Part shown: positions 63,593 through 64,000 of the stretch, one piece after another
Position numbering within the stretch: position 1 is the stretch's first letter
Layout of the letters: each line of letters begins with the position of its first letter
NCBI RefSeq assembly: GCF_001625215.2
Contig: NC_030386.2
Span: 35,839,296-35,903,295, forward strand
DNA length: 64,000 nt
Reading direction: 5' to 3'
DNA from: Daucus carota subsp. sativus
Lineage: Eukaryota; Streptophyta; Magnoliopsida; Apiales; Apiaceae
The notes under the pieces: generated by a model
What the model was told of the DNA's origin: nothing
What the model saw: the letters and a program-made list of their open reading frames with translations, nothing else
Databases searched by the model: none
Program-made: the position numbers and the translations under genes

Positions 63593-63649
63593 ATGGGACA
63601 AGCCTTTCGCAAGCTCTTTGACACCTTCTTCGGTAACACTGAGATGCGG
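63593..63649 (+). CDS. ARFB1: ARFB1-type ADP-ribosylation factor, exon 1 only
   Basis: ARF GTPases control vesicle budding; the plant ARFB class acts at the plasma membrane or Golgi. The exon encodes MGQAFRKLFDTFFGNTEMR, 19 codons, ending at a GT donor (CGG then GTATCT). Gly2 is the N-myristoylation site and the amphipathic helix follows. This sequence is characteristic of ARFB1B/ARFB1C (from memory At5g17060 and At3g03120). The P-loop exon lies beyond the right edge; 63650-64000 appears to be intron 1 only. In Arabidopsis this gene also lies close to XPO1, which supports the call. Confidence 0.8.
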
Positions 63650-64000
63650 GTATCTTTCCATCACTTTTTTGTTATGTAAACACCACTGCATTCCTCATCA
63701 TTCTGCTCAACTCTGTGTATATATATGTGTGTGTATGGCGAAATGTATTACAACTATTACAAATCACGCATTTGAAATTGGAGAATTCGAGAGATTTATG
63801 TTTAGTGTGAGACTCATTCCGATAATTTTCGACAGTAGATATAGTTATTCAGAGGTCCAAGATTAGGTATTCTCAAAATTTGTTGTGGATTTGATAAATG
63901 TTTTGATCACATGGCGATTAGGTAGATAGATTGCATTAATCGTATGCTTCTGCTTACAACGATAATCGTTAACTGTATTTAGCAAATTAATAATATATTC

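Overview
This is nuclear DNA from a flowering plant, most likely a eudicot. It is AT-rich, its genes carry many GT-AG introns, and every gene has a clear plant homologue. Small DNA-transposon relatives (Stowaway, Tourist/Harbinger and hAT types) and one tRNA-derived SINE lie between genes and inside introns. I saw no LTR or other virus-like element, no tRNA or rRNA gene and no CRISPR array. The species cannot be fixed from the sequence.

Layout, left to right: PTH2 (peptidyl-tRNA hydrolase 2, minus, last exon off the left edge, 312-3752); a gap with two Stowaway elements; TOL1-like ubiquitin-binding VHS/GAT protein (plus, 7062-10163); an exostosin-type glycosyltransferase (plus, 10903-15587); CSLD2/3-like cellulose-synthase-like D protein (plus, 17820-22014); ATAD3-type mitochondrial AAA ATPase (plus, 22798-26784); a repeat-bearing gap; a long PPR protein like At5g27270 (minus, 29126-35116); a small basic protein of unknown function (minus, 36037-37725); a gap with a SINE; HRD1 ER ubiquitin ligase (plus, 39744-45604); a gap with a hAT-type element and tandem duplications; exportin-1/XPO1 in 32 coding exons (plus, 48433-60402); a chimeric gene joining the NOP56 N-terminal region to an F-box/DUF295 protein (minus, 61277-63149); and exon 1 of an ARFB1-type small GTPase (plus, 63593-63649), which runs off the right edge.

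The genes are housekeeping or cell-biology genes and do not form an operon-like system. From memory, the order PTH2, TOL1, exostosin, CSLD, ATAD3, XPO1, ARFB1 matches Arabidopsis chromosome 5 (At5g16870 to At5g17060). Its duplicated partner is on chromosome 3 (At3g03010 to At3g03120). The PPR, basic-protein and HRD1 genes and the NOP56/F-box chimera look additional to that block.

The most unusual item is the NOP56-N/F-box/DUF295 chimera at 61277-63149. It is intact at the reading-frame level, starts exactly where NOP56 starts, and would join a predicted fibrillarin-binding module to a predicted SCF ubiquitin-ligase adaptor. Other points worth a look are five GC-AG introns (three in XPO1), a 50-bp tandem duplication that copies the acceptor and start of XPO1 exon 30, a SINE with a perfect 15-bp target duplication, and a hAT-type element with a 10-bp flanking repeat and an internal 54-bp tandem duplication.
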